From Pseudomonas lini (lineage in GTDB: Bacteria > Pseudomonadota > Gammaproteobacteria > Pseudomonadales > Pseudomonadaceae): DNA of 64,000 nucleotides. Under the pieces are notes generated by a model. The model worked only from the letters and a program-made list of their open reading frames with translations. It did not search any database and was not told the origin of the DNA. The stretch lies in contig NZ_OZ061318.1 in the NCBI RefSeq assembly GCF_964063345.1, positions 6,200,001 to 6,264,000 of the forward strand. Direction: 5' to 3'. Numbering within the stretch: the stretch's first letter is position 1; every line of letters starts with the position of its first letter. A program made the translations under genes and the position numbers. Below, piece by piece: positions 50,929-60,440 of the stretch.

Positions 50929-52239
50929 ATGCCAAAGCTCCCTTCGGACGCCCTTGCAGCGACTTCAGCCTTACCTGTTCGCGCACCTTGCCTGGTCCTG
51001 CTGGGCTTGAGTGTGATTGCCACCCCGGCGCTGACCGAAGGCTTCATCGACGACAGCCACGGTACCTTGACCTTGCGCAATTACTACCTGGATCGCGACT
51101 ACAAGGATGACGGGGCGAAAACCGCGGCCAGGGAATGGGCTCAGGGTTTCATCATGAATGTGGAGTCGGGCTTTACCCCGGGGACTGTCGGCTTCGGCCT
51201 GGATGCCCGCGGGCTGATGGGAGTGAAGCTGGACTCGTCGCCGGACCGCAGCGGCACCGAGTTGCTGCCGGTGTCCAGCAGCGACAAGCGCGCGGCGGAC
51301 GAGTATTCGCGCCTGGCCATGACCGCCAAGATGCGTTTTGCCCAGACCACGGTTAAAACCGGTGATGTGTCGATCTTCCTGCCGTTCGCTTTCGCCAGCC
51401 CGTCGCGGCTGTTGCCGCAGACTTTTCGCGGCACCACCCTCAGTTCCAAGGACATCGACGGACTGACCCTCAACACCGGCTACATCGACCGCATCAACAA
51501 GCGTGATTCCACCGACTACCAGCCGATGAGCATCGCCTCGCCGAACCGGCGTTTCAATGGCGCGGCCACCTCATCGCACATGGCCTATGTCGGTGGCGAT
51601 TATCAGGTGAACAAAGACCTTAGTCTACGTGCCTATCACGCCGAAGTGGCGGACCTGTACCAGCAGAACACCCTGGCCTTGCTGCACAATCTGCAGGTGG
51701 GCGAGGGCACGCTGACCACCGATTTGCGCAGTTTTTTCAGCGACGAAGATGGCAGCGCCAAGGCTGGCAAGGTGGACAACCGCAATCTCTCGGCACTGTT
51801 CGGCTATCGCTTTGGCGGCCATCGCCTGAGCCTGGGGTATATGCACGCCAGTGGTGACACCGCGACGCCTTATGTATCGGGCACCGAGTTGATGGGCATG
51901 AGCGAGCTGACCATGAGCTCGGACTTCCTCAATGCCAAGGAGCGGACCTGGCAAGCGATGTACGACTATGACTTCGCCGCCGCCGGGGTACCAGGCCTGA
52001 AGAGCCGGCTACGTTATGTGCGCGGTGACCATATCGAACTGGCGGCGTTGAATGCCGACGACCGCAAGGAGCGGGAATTTCAGATGGAGCTGGGGTATGT
52101 GATCCAGAGTGGCCCGCTGAAGAATGTCGGGCTGATGGCGCGCAAGTCGATATATCGCAATGACTTCCCCGCCGGCGCGGCGTTTCGCGATGAAAACCAG
52201 ACTCGCTTTCTGGTGCTTTACACCGTGCCGATCTGGTAA
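50929..52239 (+). CDS. OprD-family outer membrane porin, probably for an aromatic acid
   Basis: 436 residues with a signal-like N-terminus (about 36 residues, long). Motifs: EGFIDDSHGTLTLRNYYLDR, EWAQGFIMNVESGFTPGTVG, GFGLDARGLMGVKLDSS, and a C-terminal ENQTRFLVLYTVPIW. This is the OpdK/VanP group of OprD channels, which often serve vanillate, benzoate or hydroxycinnamates. Context (transporter, ech-vdh-fcs, vanAB) supports uptake of ferulate or vanillate; the exact ligand is inferred. Confidence 0.87.
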   Translation: MPKLPSDALAATSALPVRAPCLVLLGLSVIATPALTEGFIDDSHGTLTLRNYYLDRDYKDDGAKTAAREWAQGFIMNVESGFTPGTVGFGLDARGLMGVKLDSSPDRSGTELLPVSSSDKRAADEYSRLAMTAKMRFAQTTVKTGDVSIFLPFAFASPSRLLPQTFRGTTLSSKDIDGLTLNTGYIDRINKRDSTDYQPMSIASPNRRFNGAATSSHMAYVGGDYQVNKDLSLRAYHAEVADLYQQNTLALLHNLQVGEGTLTTDLRSFFSDEDGSAKAGKVDNRNLSALFGYRFGGHRLSLGYMHASGDTATPYVSGTELMGMSELTMSSDFLNAKERTWQAMYDYDFAAAGVPGLKSRLRYVRGDHIELAALNADDRKEREFQMELGYVIQSGPLKNVGLMARKSIYRNDFPAGAAFRDENQTRFLVLYTVPIW

Positions 52240-52259
52240 GTCGTTTTACTTGTCATGAG

Positions 52260-52287
52260 GCCGGCCGTTCCCCAGGAACGCGCCGGC
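52260..52287. terminator. Hairpin between the porin and marR genes
   Basis: GCCGGC-CGTTCC-CCA-GGAACG-C-GCCGGC forms a 12-bp stem with one bulged base. It sits between convergent genes and is likely a bidirectional terminator, although the T-runs are weak. Confidence 0.6.
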
Positions 52288-52296
52288 GTTGGCGTT

Positions 52297-52785
52297 TCAG
52301 GCCTGGTACACCTTCTTCAGCAACCTGAGCAGTTCTTCGCGTTCCTGGCTGTCGAGGTTGGACGTTGCATCCATGTCGCTCTCGGCGGCGATCAGTTTCA
52401 GCTCCTTGAGCAGGGCCTCGCCGGTCTTGCTGAGAAAAATCCCATAGGAGCGCTTGTCCGGTTTGCAGCGCACTCGCACCGCCAATGCCCGGCTTTCCAG
52501 TTTGTTCAGCAGCGGCACCACTTGCGGTGGCTCGATGGTCAAGGCCTTGGCCAAGTCGGCCTGCATCAGCCCGGGGTTCTGGTCGATGATCGCCAGGGCC
52601 GAGAACTGCGCCGGGCGCAAGTCATGGGCCGAGAGCCGACCAATGAGGTTCTGGAACAGTTTCAGCTGCGCCCGGCGCATGGCGTAACCGATCAGATCGT
52701 CCAGGGCGGAATCCAGCGGTGCCGGGGTTTCGGCGCTGTCGGCAGGGGCCTCGGGGGCGGCGGCAATCTTGGAAGACTTGGCCAT
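52297..52785 (-). CDS. MarR-family regulator, FerR-like (hydroxycinnamate catabolism)
   Basis: 162 residues. Winged HTH: LRPAQFSALAIIDQNPGLMQ, then ADLAKALTIEPPQVVPLLNKLESR and the wing CKPDKRSYGIFLSKTGEALL. Located directly upstream of and divergent to ech, like FerC/FerR repressors, which are released by hydroxycinnamoyl-CoA. The two shared AT-rich sites at 50735 and 52911 are its candidate operators. Confidence 0.85.
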   Translation of the reverse strand: MAKSSKIAAAPEAPADSAETPAPLDSALDDLIGYAMRRAQLKLFQNLIGRLSAHDLRPAQFSALAIIDQNPGLMQADLAKALTIEPPQVVPLLNKLESRALAVRVRCKPDKRSYGIFLSKTGEALLKELKLIAAESDMDATSNLDSQEREELLRLLKKVYQA

Positions 52786-52910
52786 TGCAGGGTGAATCCT
52801 CAGCTAGCGGTTAAGAAGACTATCTAGTTTGCCGAGGTTGGCCGGGGATAGCCATGACCTCTTTCAGATCTCTGGGCGTTGCGCCTGTTTTTGGGACGAA
52901 AAATATTTGG

Positions 52911-52923
52911 TTAATTTGATTAA
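52911..52923. promoter_or_regulatory. Candidate MarR-type operator upstream of ech
   Basis: TTAATTTGATTAA is a perfect 5-base-arm palindrome. It overlaps a second one, ATTAATGGTTAAT, ending at the -35 hexamer, so binding would block the ech promoter. Confidence 0.55.
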
Positions 52924-52930
52924 TGGTTAA

Positions 52931-52959
52931 TTGACATAACTAATATTGGGGTTTAGTTT
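52931..52959 (+). promoter_or_regulatory. Putative sigma-70 promoter of ech-vdh-fcs
   Basis: TTGACA, 17 bases, then TAGTTT. The -35 is consensus, the -10 weak, fitting a regulated promoter. It starts 66 bases before the ech ATG. Confidence 0.5.
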
Positions 52960-52996
52960 TTACCCATCGTCAAGCCAAGAACAAGAGAGCAATGCC

Positions 52997-53827
52997 ATGA
53001 GCAATTACGAAGGTCGCTGGACAACGGTCAAAGTGGAAATCGAGGAAGGCATTGCCTGGGTCATCCTCAATCGCCCGGAAAAACGCAACGCCATGAGCCC
53101 GACATTGAACCGCGAAATGATCGACGTTCTGGAAACCCTGGAGCAAGATCCGGACGCTGGTGTGCTGGTGCTGACCGGCGCGGGCGAAGCCTGGACCGCA
53201 GGCATGGATCTCAAGGAATACTTCCGCGAAGTGGACGCCGGCCCGGAAATCCTTCAGGAAAAAATTCGCCGTGAAGCTTCTCAATGGCAATGGAAACTGC
53301 TGCGCATGTATGCCAAGCCGACCATCGCCATGGTCAACGGCTGGTGCTTCGGTGGCGGTTTCAGCCCGCTGGTGGCCTGCGACTTGGCGATCTGCGCCGA
53401 TGAAGCGACCTTTGGCCTGTCGGAAATCAACTGGGGCATCCCGCCAGGCAACCTGGTGAGCAAGGCGATGGCCGACACCGTGGGCCATCGCCAGTCGCTG
53501 TACTACATCATGACCGGCAAGACCTTTGGCGGGCAGAAAGCCGCCGAGATGGGACTGGTCAACGAGAGCGTACCCCTGGCGCAACTGCGTGAAGTGACGA
53601 TCGAGCTGGCGCGTAACCTGCTGGAGAAAAACCCGGTGGTGCTGCGGGCGGCCAAGCACGGCTTCAAGCGTTGCCGCGAACTGACTTGGGAGCAGAACGA
53701 AGATTACCTGTACGCCAAGCTCGATCAGTCGCGCCTGCTGGACACCGAAGGTGGTCGCGAGCAGGGCATGAAGCAGTTCCTCGACGACAAGAGCATCAAG
53801 CCCGGTTTGCAGACTTACAAACGCTGA
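52997..53827 (+). CDS. ech: Hydroxycinnamoyl-CoA hydratase-lyase (feruloyl-CoA to vanillin)
   Basis: 276 residues, the standard length. Crotonase fold: WVILNRPEKRNAMSPTLNRE, AGEAWTAGMDLKEYF, NGWCFGGGFSPLVACDLAI, GLSEINWGIPPGNLVSKA (catalytic Glu) and EDYLYAKLDQS with the tyrosine typical of HCHL. It hydrates feruloyl-CoA and cleaves it into vanillin and acetyl-CoA. The gene is followed by vdh and fcs in one operon. Start ATG 52997 follows AAGAGAGCAATGCC. Confidence 0.92.
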   Translation: MSNYEGRWTTVKVEIEEGIAWVILNRPEKRNAMSPTLNREMIDVLETLEQDPDAGVLVLTGAGEAWTAGMDLKEYFREVDAGPEILQEKIRREASQWQWKLLRMYAKPTIAMVNGWCFGGGFSPLVACDLAICADEATFGLSEINWGIPPGNLVSKAMADTVGHRQSLYYIMTGKTFGGQKAAEMGLVNESVPLAQLREVTIELARNLLEKNPVVLRAAKHGFKRCRELTWEQNEDYLYAKLDQSRLLDTEGGREQGMKQFLDDKSIKPGLQTYKR

Positions 53828-53954
53828 CATCCGGCGTTGATTCAAGGCGAGCTGGCCGGCGATCGAGCGTCCGCCAGCTGTTCGCCCCGGCGCCCAGGCG
53901 CTACTGTGAGCCCCTCGAACGTATTCCCGATAAAGACAATAAAGAGGAATCACC

Positions 53955-55403
53955 ATGCTGGACGTGCCCCTGCTGATTGGCGGCCAGTCGTGCCCCGCCC
54001 GAGACGGTCGAACTTTCGAACGGCGTAATCCGGTGACCGGTGAAGTTGTGTCGCGCGTTGCCGCCGCCACCCTGGAAGATGCCGACGCCGCCGTGGCTGC
54101 GGCCAAAGCGGCATTCCCCGCGTGGGCGGCCCTGGCCCCCAATGAACGACGCACCCGGTTGCTGCGTGCGGCCGAACAGTTGCAGGCCCGCAGCGCGGAA
54201 TTCATCGCGGCTGCCGGCGAGACCGGCGCCATGGCCAACTGGTACGGCTTCAATGTGCATCTGGCGTCCAACATGCTGCGCGAAGCCGCATGCATGACTA
54301 CCCAAATCACCGGCGAAGTCATTCCCTCCGATGTGCCCGGCAGCTTCGCCATGGCCTTGCGTCAACCCTGCGGCGTGGTGCTGGGCATCGCGCCCTGGAA
54401 CGCCCCGGTGATTCTCGCCACTCGCGCCATCGCCATGCCGTTGGCCTGCGGCAACACTGTGGTGCTTAAGGCGTCGGAACTGAGCCCGGCGGTGCACCGA
54501 TTGATCGGCCAGGTGTTGCAAGACGCCGGCCTCGGGGACGGTGTGGTCAATGTCATCAGCAATGCGCCCCAGGATGCCGCGGCGATTGTCGAGCGGCTGA
54601 TCGCCAACCCGGCGGTGCGTCGGGTCAACTTCACCGGCTCGACCCATGTCGGGCGCGTCGTCGGTGAACTGTCGGCGCGTCATCTCAAACCGGCGTTGTT
54701 GGAACTGGGAGGCAAGGCGCCATTCCTGGTGTTGGAGGATGCCGACCTGGATGCAGCGGTGGAGGCTGCAGCTTTCGGCGCCTTCTTTAATCAGGGGCAG
54801 ATCTGCATGTCTACCGAGCGCCTGATCGTCGATGCCAAAGTGGCCGATGCCTTTGTCGCCAGACTCGCGGCGAAGATCGCCACCTTGCCCGCCGGCAACC
54901 CCAACGCCGAAGGTTCGGTGCTCGGTTCACTGGTTGACAGCGGCGCCGGTGAACGCATCAAGCTGTTGATCGACGATGCCCTCGACAAGGGCGCAACCCT
55001 GGTTGCGGGTGGTCAACTGGAAGGCAGCATTCTGCAGCCGACACTGCTCGACGGCGTCACCGATGCCATGCGTCTGTACCGCGAAGAATCCTTTGGCCCG
55101 GTGGCGGTGGTGCTGCGAGGCGAGGGCGATGAAGAGCTGTTGCGCTTGGCCAACGATTCCGAATTCGGCTTGTCGGCGGCGATATTCAGTCGCGACACCA
55201 GCCGTGCTCTGGCCTTGGCTCAGCGGGTCGAATCGGGTATCTGCCACATCAACGGCCCGACCGTGCACGATGAGGCGCAGATGCCTTTCGGCGGGGTCAA
55301 GTCCAGCGGCTATGGCAGTTTTGGCGGCAAGGCGTCCATCGAGCATTTCACCCAGTTACGCTGGGTGACCTTGCAGAACGGACCGCGGCACTACCCGATC
55401 TGA
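53955..55403 (+). CDS. vdh: Vanillin dehydrogenase
   Basis: 482 residues, the known length. ALDH motifs: APWNAPVILATRAIAMPLAC, KPALLELGGKAPFLVLEDAD (Glu), NQGQICMSTERLIV (Cys), and ESFGPVAVVLRGEGDEELL. It oxidises vanillin to vanillate with NAD+, linking ech to vanAB. AAAGAGGAATCACC before ATG 53955 is a good ribosome binding site. Confidence 0.92.
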   Translation: MLDVPLLIGGQSCPARDGRTFERRNPVTGEVVSRVAAATLEDADAAVAAAKAAFPAWAALAPNERRTRLLRAAEQLQARSAEFIAAAGETGAMANWYGFNVHLASNMLREAACMTTQITGEVIPSDVPGSFAMALRQPCGVVLGIAPWNAPVILATRAIAMPLACGNTVVLKASELSPAVHRLIGQVLQDAGLGDGVVNVISNAPQDAAAIVERLIANPAVRRVNFTGSTHVGRVVGELSARHLKPALLELGGKAPFLVLEDADLDAAVEAAAFGAFFNQGQICMSTERLIVDAKVADAFVARLAAKIATLPAGNPNAEGSVLGSLVDSGAGERIKLLIDDALDKGATLVAGGQLEGSILQPTLLDGVTDAMRLYREESFGPVAVVLRGEGDEELLRLANDSEFGLSAAIFSRDTSRALALAQRVESGICHINGPTVHDEAQMPFGGVKSSGYGSFGGKASIEHFTQLRWVTLQNGPRHYPI

Positions 55404-55534
55404 GCATCCGCCGCACCGTCGGGCGAGCGAACGCTTGAGAGCAATCGCTGCCCGCGTGCAGGCAGACATAACAATAAAGAGGCTGCTGCCATGCCCTGGT
55501 TGAACGCATTTCTGCGAGCCGGTGGCATGCCTTG

Positions 55535-57433
55535 ATGGAGAGCAAGCACGTGAGTTCCGAATTCAGATCGCCACCCCAGACCGAAGCCAACGCGCCGCGC
55601 TATCGCCAGGTGTCCATCGGTCATCCTGCGGTCGAGGTCAGCGAAGAGCAGGGCATCCTGCATATGCGCTCTCTGGAGCCCTTGGCCAAGTTGCCTGTAC
55701 GTTTGCTGGATCGCCTGGTGCATTGGGCCCATGTGCGCCCGCAACAGACCTTCATCGCTGCTCGCCAGAACGGCGGCGACTGGCGCCGGGTGAGTTACGC
55801 CGAGATGCTCACCAGCGTCCGCGCCATTGCCCAACGCCTGCTGAGTTATGGGCTTTCGGCCGAGCGACCGCTGGCGATCCTCTCGGGCAATGACATCGAG
55901 CATTTGCAGATTGCCTTGGGCGCCATGTACGCCGGGATTCCTTATTGCCCGGTTTCTCCTGCCTATTCATTGTTGTCCCAGGATTTCGCCAAGCTGCGGC
56001 ATGTCTGCAACCTGCTGCAACCTGGCCTGGTGTTCGTCAGCGACGCCGCGGCTTATCAGCGGGCGATCGATGCGGTGCTGCCGGCCGAAACGCCGCTGAT
56101 CACCGTACGCGGTCAAATTCCCGGCCGCAATCAGGCGAGCTATGCCAGCCTGCTGGAACAACCCGGCGGTGCCGAGGCCGATTGCGCTTTCACGGCTACC
56201 GGGCCGGACACCATCGCCAAGTTCCTGTTTACCTCAGGTTCCACCAAGTTGCCCAAAGCAGTGATCACCACCCAGCGCATGCTCTGCGCCAACCAGCAGA
56301 TGCTGTTGCAGACCTTCCCGGTGTTCGGCGAAGAACCTCCGGTGCTGGTGGACTGGCTGCCGTGGAATCACACCTTCGGCGGCAGCCACAATGTCGGGAT
56401 CGTGCTGTACAACGGCGGCACTTTTTACCTGGACGACGGTAAGCCGACCGTCCAGGGTTTTGCTGAAACACTGCGCAACCTCAAGGAAATATCGCCCACC
56501 GCTTACCTCACCGTGCCCAAGGGCTGGGAAGAACTGGTCAACGCGCTGGAGCAGGACGGCGAGTTGCGCGAATGTTTCTTCTCGCGCATGAAGCTATTCT
56601 TTTTCGCCGCCGCCGGTTTGTCCCAGCGCGTTTGGGATCGCCTGGACCGGGTCGCCGAACAGCATTGTGGCGAACGTATTCGCATGATGGCCGGGCTCGG
56701 TATGACCGAAGCGGCACCGTCCTGCACATTCACCACCGGGCCATTGTCCATGGCCGGCTACATCGGTCTGCCGGCACCCGGTTGCGAAGTGCGGCTGGTG
56801 CCGGTGGACGGCAAGCTGGAGGGGCGTTTTCGCGGGCCGCACATCATGCCGGGTTACTGGCGTGCGCCACAGCAGACCGCCGAAGTGTTCGACGAGCAGG
56901 GCTTCTACTGTTCCGGTGACGCTTTGAAACTGGCCGACGCCCGCGATCCGCAACTGGGGCTGATGTTCGACGGGCGCATCGCCGAGGACTTCAAACTGAG
57001 CTCCGGTGTGTTTGTCAGCGTCGGCCCGTTGCGCAATCGCGCGGTGCTCGAAGGTTCGCCCTATGTTCAGGACTTGGTGGTGGCCGCGCCGGACCGCGAG
57101 TGCCTGGGGGCGCTGGTCTTTCCTCGGTTGTACGAATGCCGACGTCTGGCCGGTTTGAGTGCTCACGCCAGCGATGCCGAAGTCCTGGCCAGCGCGCCGG
57201 TGCGTCAGTGGTTCGGCGATTGGCTGCAACGGCTCAATCGCGACGCCACCGGGAATGCCAGCCGCCTGGAATGGATCGCGCTGCTCGACGAGCCCGCCTC
57301 CATCGACCGCGGTGAAATCACCGATAAGGGCTCGATCAACCAGCGCGCGGTGTTGCAGTGGCGCGTCGACAAGGTCGAGGCGCTGTATCGCGGCGAAGAA
57401 CCTTCCATCTTGCGTGCCGGACCTCTGCCGTGA
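55535..57433 (+). CDS. fcs: Feruloyl-CoA synthetase
   Basis: About 632 residues. AMP-forming acyl-CoA synthetase: FLFTSGSTKLPKAVITT (P-loop), LPWNHTFGGSHNVGIVLYNG, and AAGLSQRVWDRLDRVAEQH followed by AGLGMTEAAPSCTF. C-terminal SGDALKLADARDPQLGLMFD and GRIAEDFKLSSGVFVSVGPL. It activates ferulate (and p-coumarate or caffeate) to the CoA ester for ech. ATG 55535 lacks a strong ribosome site; GTG 55550, preceded by GGAGAGCAAGCAC, gives 627 residues and is a serious alternative. Confidence 0.9.
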   Translation: MESKHVSSEFRSPPQTEANAPRYRQVSIGHPAVEVSEEQGILHMRSLEPLAKLPVRLLDRLVHWAHVRPQQTFIAARQNGGDWRRVSYAEMLTSVRAIAQRLLSYGLSAERPLAILSGNDIEHLQIALGAMYAGIPYCPVSPAYSLLSQDFAKLRHVCNLLQPGLVFVSDAAAYQRAIDAVLPAETPLITVRGQIPGRNQASYASLLEQPGGAEADCAFTATGPDTIAKFLFTSGSTKLPKAVITTQRMLCANQQMLLQTFPVFGEEPPVLVDWLPWNHTFGGSHNVGIVLYNGGTFYLDDGKPTVQGFAETLRNLKEISPTAYLTVPKGWEELVNALEQDGELRECFFSRMKLFFFAAAGLSQRVWDRLDRVAEQHCGERIRMMAGLGMTEAAPSCTFTTGPLSMAGYIGLPAPGCEVRLVPVDGKLEGRFRGPHIMPGYWRAPQQTAEVFDEQGFYCSGDALKLADARDPQLGLMFDGRIAEDFKLSSGVFVSVGPLRNRAVLEGSPYVQDLVVAAPDRECLGALVFPRLYECRRLAGLSAHASDAEVLASAPVRQWFGDWLQRLNRDATGNASRLEWIALLDEPASIDRGEITDKGSINQRAVLQWRVDKVEALYRGEEPSILRAGPLP

Positions 57434-58671
57434 GCGGTGTGGGGCAGTATTCGAGCTTTGGCGATGTGGCCATTTTCGAAGCACTGCGCACGCCTTGGGT
57501 CGATCTCGGCGGGGCCTTGGCCCAGGTTTCGCCGATCGACCTGGGGATCAAGGTCGGGCGCGAGGTGCTGGCTCGCGCCGCTATCGATCCATCCTCGGTC
57601 GACAGCGTGCTCGCTGGCTCGATGGCTCAGGCCAGTTTCGATGCGTACCTGCTGCCTCGGCATATCGGCCTTTACAGTGGCGTGCCGCAAGAGACTCCGG
57701 CGCTGGGTGTGCAGCGCATCTGCGCCACCGGTTTCGAACTCTTGCGGCAGGCCGCCAGTCAGCTGGATGACGGCGTGCAGTTGGCCCTGTGCGTGGCGGC
57801 CGAATCGATGTCGCGCAACCCGATTGCCGGCTACACCCACCGAGGTGGTTTCCGGCTCGGTGCGGGCGTGGAATTCAAGGACTTTCTCTGGGAAGCCCTC
57901 TACGACCCGGCCCCAGGCGTAGACATGATCACCACCGCCGACAACCTGGCCAGGCGGCACGGTCTGAGCCGCGAAGAGGTGGATCGCTTCGCCCTCGACA
58001 GCCATCAATTGGCGCAGCAGGCCCAGGCCGATGGCTGGTTTGAACCGGAGCTGGTGGCGCTCGGCAATGAGCGCTTTGAACTGGCCGGCTATCAGTCACG
58101 CAGTATCCAGTTGCCACGGGGCGTAGACCGCGTGACTCGCGATAGTCATCCGCGACCCACCGATCTGGACGCCTTGGGCCGGTTGCGAGCGGTGCATGCC
58201 GGCGGTGTGCAAACGGCTGGCAATAGCTGCGCGGTGGTTGATGGCGCGGCGGCCGCGCTGGTAGGGCGAGCCTCTGCGGCCCGGCGTCCGGCGTTGGCCC
58301 ATTTGCTGGCCAGTGCCGTGGTAGGCGTGGCACCGGAATTCATGGGAATAGGGCCGGCGCCAGCCATCCAGTTGCTGCTGCAACGCAGTGGTTTGGCCCT
58401 TGGTGAAATCGGCTTGCTGGAAATCAATGAGGCTCAGGCCGCTCAGGTATTGGCTGTGGCCCAGGCGCTTGAACTGGACGGTGACCGGCTCAACCGGCGG
58501 GGCGGCTCGATTGCTTTGGGACATCCTTTGGCCGCTACGGGTTTGCGCCTGGTGCTGACCCTGGCCAGGCAATTGCGTGAGGGTAATCTGCGTTATGGCA
58601 TTGCCGCCGCGTGTGTCGGTGGCGGGCAGGGCATGGCTCTGCTGATCGAAAACCCGGCGTATCAAGGCTGA
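57430..58671 (+). CDS. Acetyl-CoA acetyltransferase (thiolase) of the ferulate cluster, GTG start
   Basis: 413 residues. The GTG at 57430 overlaps the fcs stop as GTGA. Active-site Cys in LGVQRICATGFELLRQ, the catalytic His in GGSIALGHPLAATGLRLVL and the second Cys in AACVGGGQGMALL. Thiolases of this type sit in many ferulate clusters (the aat gene), where they may serve an alternative beta-oxidation-like route for ferulate; their role there is unclear. Confidence 0.85.
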   Translation: MSGVGQYSSFGDVAIFEALRTPWVDLGGALAQVSPIDLGIKVGREVLARAAIDPSSVDSVLAGSMAQASFDAYLLPRHIGLYSGVPQETPALGVQRICATGFELLRQAASQLDDGVQLALCVAAESMSRNPIAGYTHRGGFRLGAGVEFKDFLWEALYDPAPGVDMITTADNLARRHGLSREEVDRFALDSHQLAQQAQADGWFEPELVALGNERFELAGYQSRSIQLPRGVDRVTRDSHPRPTDLDALGRLRAVHAGGVQTAGNSCAVVDGAAAALVGRASAARRPALAHLLASAVVGVAPEFMGIGPAPAIQLLLQRSGLALGEIGLLEINEAQAAQVLAVAQALELDGDRLNRRGGSIALGHPLAATGLRLVLTLARQLREGNLRYGIAAACVGGGQGMALLIENPAYQG

Positions 58672-58764
58672 AGCAGAACCCCGAGGCTTTTGCTGTAGTC
58701 AGCCCAATCCTGCGTCACTGTCTTGCGTTACTATGCAGACCCACCTTTTCTGGAAGTTGCCTGG

Positions 58765-59478
58765 ATGAGTAAGCCCGGTCAAACGGTGCTGGTCGCGTTG
58801 CGCAAGATGATCGCCTCGGGCGAGCTGGCGGCTGGCGAGCGCTTGATGGAAATTCCCACGGCGGAGCTGTTCGGTGTTTCGCGAATGCCGGTGCGCATGG
58901 CGTTCCGTACGCTGGAGCAGGAAGGCTTGCTGGTGCGTTTTGGCGGGCGCGGTTTTCAGGTGCGTTCGGTCAGCCCCGATGACATTGCCGGTGCGGTTGA
59001 AGTGCGAGGTGTACTCGAAGGCCTGGCGGCGCGTCAGACAGCCGAGCGCGGGCTATCGGACGAAGCCCGGGCGACCCTTGAGCTGTGCCTGTTGCAGGGT
59101 GATCAGCTGTTTGACAAGGGCTACGTAACCGTAGAGGACCTGGAGGTCTATCACGACCTCAACATGCGATTTCATGAAGTGATTGTCGAAGGCAGCCATA
59201 ACCCGGCAATTGCCGACGCACTGGCGCGCAACGATCATTTGCCCTTCGCTTCGGTGACAGCCCTGGCCGTAGACTGCAACGACATGGTCCGGGAATACCG
59301 ACGCTTCAACTACGCCCACATGCAACACCATTCGGTGTTCGATGCTTTGGTCAATCGCCAGGGCGCGCGTGCCGAAGCGATCATGCGCGAGCACGCCAAC
59401 GCCACGTTACGTTATGCCGAGATCTTCGGCTCGGCGACGGCCGAAGAGCGGATGAAGGTCATTCTCCGCTCGGAATAG
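58765..59478 (+). CDS. vanR: VanR-like GntR-family regulator of vanAB
   Basis: 237 residues. Winged HTH (PTAELFGVSRMPVRMAFRTL, then EGLLVRFGGRGFQVR) and FCD effector domain (YHDLNMRFHEVIVEG, HMQHHSVFDALVNRQGARAE). Convergent with vanB at a distance of 11 bases. Repressor released by vanillate; operators TGGATCCA are seen upstream of vanA. ATG 58765 is preceded by GGAAG. Confidence 0.87.
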   Translation: MSKPGQTVLVALRKMIASGELAAGERLMEIPTAELFGVSRMPVRMAFRTLEQEGLLVRFGGRGFQVRSVSPDDIAGAVEVRGVLEGLAARQTAERGLSDEARATLELCLLQGDQLFDKGYVTVEDLEVYHDLNMRFHEVIVEGSHNPAIADALARNDHLPFASVTALAVDCNDMVREYRRFNYAHMQHHSVFDALVNRQGARAEAIMREHANATLRYAEIFGSATAEERMKVILRSE

Positions 59479-59489
59479 GCACGTTTCTT

Positions 59490-60440
59490 TCAGATGTCCA
59501 GCACCAGCAGCGGCGTTTTCGAGCGCGAGCAGCAAGGGGTGAACTGGTCGTTGCAGGCCTGTTCATCCTCGGTGAGGAACAGGTCACGGTGTTCCGGCAC
59601 GCCCTCCAGAACCCGAGTCAGGCAGGTCCCACAAATGCCCTGTTCGCAGGAAATGGCAATCTCGATGCCCTGGTTCTGCAGAACCTGCACCACGCTCTTG
59701 TCGGCCGGCACCTCGAAGACCTGGCCGCTGCTGGCGACCTTGATCGAGAAACTGCCATCGGCGCCAGTGTCGACGGGGTTGGCGGCGAAGTACTCGCGAT
59801 GCAGGCATTGCTCCTGCCAGCCTTTGCCCTTGGCCGTGTCCAGCACATGCTGCATAAAACCGCCGGGACCACACACATATAAATGAACGTCATTGTGTGG
59901 CCTGGCCAGGACCTTGGCCGCGTCCAGCGCAGTGTCGGGCTCCTGATCGAAATGCAGGAACACCCGGTCGGCAAAAGCCGAGTGTTGCAGGCGTTCGACA
60001 AAGGCCGCGCGCTCTCGCGAACGGGCGCAGTAGTGCAGCTCGAAATCGGCGCCGCTGTGGGCCAGTCGTTCCGCCATGCAGAGGATTGGGGTAATGCCGA
60101 TACCACCGGCGAAGAGCAGGCTGCGCCGGGCCTCATGCGCCAACGGAAACAGATTGCGCGGTTCACTGATAGACAGCCGCATGCCAGCGTGGATTTGTTC
60201 GTGCATGGCCAGTGAACCACCGCGAGAGACCGGATCCTTGAGCACGCCAATCAGGTAGCGATGGCGTTCTTCAGGGTGGTTGCACAGGGAGTATTGCCGG
60301 ATCAAGCCGCCAGGCAGGTGCACATCGATATGCGCGCCGGCGCTGAAGGTCGGTAGCGGCCGATCATCGACACTGGCCAACTCGTAGCTGCAGATGTCCT
60401 GGGCTTCGTCATTGCGCGATACCACCAGCACTTCGATCAT
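59490..60440 (-). CDS. vanB: Vanillate O-demethylase reductase subunit
   Basis: 316 residues. Oxidoreductase with FNR-like flavin/NAD part (GAHIDVHLPGGLIRQYSLCN, LLFAGGIGITPILCMAERLA, LYVCGPGGFMQHVLD) and a C-terminal plant-type [2Fe-2S] ferredoxin with ISCEQGICGTCLTRVLEG and the last Cys in FTPCCSRSK. It passes electrons from NADH to VanA. Starts with a 4-base overlap (ATGA) with vanA. Confidence 0.93.
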   Translation of the reverse strand: MIEVLVVSRNDEAQDICSYELASVDDRPLPTFSAGAHIDVHLPGGLIRQYSLCNHPEERHRYLIGVLKDPVSRGGSLAMHEQIHAGMRLSISEPRNLFPLAHEARRSLLFAGGIGITPILCMAERLAHSGADFELHYCARSRERAAFVERLQHSAFADRVFLHFDQEPDTALDAAKVLARPHNDVHLYVCGPGGFMQHVLDTAKGKGWQEQCLHREYFAANPVDTGADGSFSIKVASSGQVFEVPADKSVVQVLQNQGIEIAISCEQGICGTCLTRVLEGVPEHRDLFLTEDEQACNDQFTPCCSRSKTPLLVLDI

